From assembly GCF_000093025.1 (NCBI RefSeq), contig NC_014207.1, forward strand, positions 62,001-126,000: 64,000 bases of DNA, read 5' to 3'. Below the pieces are notes generated by a model. That model was not told the DNA's origin and did no database searches. It saw only the letters and a list, made by a program, of their open reading frames with translations. This DNA comes from Methylotenera versatilis 301 (lineage in GTDB: Bacteria > Pseudomonadota > Gammaproteobacteria > Burkholderiales > Methylophilaceae). The position numbers and the translations under genes were made by a program. Positions 63,347-64,000 of this stretch are shown one piece after another (position 1 is the first letter of the stretch; each line of letters begins with the position of its first letter).

Positions 63347-64000
63347 GTGAATATTGACGAACTAAGTACCGATATCAAGCAGCAGCTTGCAGTCATTAAG
63401 CGTGGCGCGGATGAGCTTTTAATTGAAGCTGAGCTTATCGAGAAGTTAAAAAAAGGCCAGCCACTAAGAATTAAAGCAGGTTTTGACCCAACTGCACCTG
63501 ATCTGCATTTAGGTCATACCGTACTGATTAATAAGCTACGTCAATTTCAAGAGCTTGGTCATCAAGTCTTGTTCTTAATTGGCGACTTTACTGGCATGAT
63601 AGGCGATCCCACTGGTAAAAGTACTACGCGCCCGCCGCTCACTGCAGAACAAGTGCAGGAGAATGCCAAGTCATACACAGCTCAGGTATTTAAAATCTTG
63701 AAGCCAGAACAAACTGAAGTGGTTTTTAACTCTAAATGGCTTACTGAGTTAGGTGCAGCCGGTATGTTGAAACTTGCGGCCAGTCACACCGTGGCGCGTA
63801 TGTTGGAGCGTGATGATTTTACTAAAAGATATAAAGCTAATCAGCCAATCGCGATTCATGAATTTTTATACCCTTTACTACAAGGGTATGACTCAGTCGC
63901 ATTAAAAGCCGATGTTGAGTTGGGCGGAACAGACCAAAAATTCAATCTCTTAATGGGGCGTGAGCTACAAAAGCAAGCAGGCATGTCGCAACAATGCGTG
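63347..64000 (+). CDS. tyrS: TyrS, tyrosyl-tRNA synthetase, N-terminal part (cut by window edge)
   Basis: A frame of 218 codons from GTG 63347 runs off the window. [20 protein letters not shown] contains the HxGH class I signature (HLGH), and [45 protein letters not shown] are tyrosyl-tRNA synthetase landmarks. The KMSKS loop and the RNA-binding domain lie beyond the edge. AAGGA lies ten bases before the GTG. The longer N-terminus ([16 protein letters not shown]) places it with the TyrRZ-type enzymes common in betaproteobacteria. Confidence 0.96.
   Translation, partial: MNIDELSTDIKQQLAVIKRGADELLIEAELIEKLKKGQPLRIKAGFDPTAPDLHLGHTVLINKLRQFQELGHQVLFLIGDFTGMIGDPTGKSTTRPPLTAEQVQENAKSYTAQVFKILKPEQTEVVFNSKWLTELGAAGMLKLAASHTVARMLERDDFTKRYKANQPIAIHEFLYPLLQGYDSVALKADVELGGTDQKFNLLMGRELQKQAGMSQQCV

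Overview
The window is an AT-rich, densely coding stretch of a Gram-negative chromosome, apparently a betaproteobacterium and most likely a methylotroph of the Methylophilaceae (Methylotenera/Methylophilus type). Three things point there. The gene order is betaproteobacterial (DUF3426-prmA-accC-accB-aroQ, gmk-rpoZ-spoT-recG-ubiC-ubiA, rplM-rpsI-argC-DUF6776-bactofilin-erpA, M23 peptidase-anmK beside tyrS, algZ/algR-hemC-hemD divergent from argH). There is a PEP-CTERM protein. There is also a stand-alone gene for PqqA, the peptide precursor of the methanol dehydrogenase cofactor PQQ. The taxonomic call is inference; no rRNA or tRNA gene was seen.

Layout. 1-2420: an ATP-grasp gene (cut by the window edge) divergent from two transglutaminase-like genes. 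2467-5300: rubredoxin, a DUF1269-like membrane protein, a class I cytochrome c, and a fused haem-porin protein resembling Cyc2. 5606-6317: a perfect operator-like palindrome followed by two deletion-damaged genes (DJ-1/PfpI and DUF1330). 6418-12602: the pgaABCD exopolysaccharide operon. 13038-15622: catalase divergent from oxyR. 15921-16785: PEP-CTERM protein, terminator and pqqA. 16924-25379: housekeeping genes (prmA, accBC, aroQ, TlpA-like, dsbD, fxsA, a 2Fe-2S flavin reductase). 25401-29090: a cytochrome b561/SHP/diheme cytochrome operon with its own two-component system and a structured leader. 29196-35102: HAD phosphatase, then hemY (short), hemX, hemD, hemC, and an AlgR/AlgZ-like pair. 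35318-38413: argH and a FimV-like protein with a hexamer repeat. 38433-43192: Ser/Thr kinase, PP2C phosphatase, rph, rdgB, a 76-residue protein and hemW on the minus strand. 43409-51236: yicC to ubiA. 51237-53555: FimV. 53854-57214: ribosomal proteins to erpA. 57285-59208: a MerT/MerP-like metal cluster. 59284-64000: gltA, anmK, an M23 peptidase and the start of tyrS.

The genes suggest an aerobic or microaerobic cell with peroxide defence (OxyR, catalase), regulated c-type cytochrome chains, biofilm polysaccharide (Pga), and envelope scaffolding proteins (two FimV-like proteins, bactofilin). The most interesting items are the Cyc2-like cytochrome-porin operon, the overlooked 23-codon pqqA with a nearby palindrome, and the SHP operon leader, where a PmrA-type box overlaps an inverted repeat spanning the ribosome binding site and start codon. 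Also notable are a hemW gene with no ordinary start codon, a hemY shortened to its membrane domain, and the deletion-scarred operon behind an intact operator.
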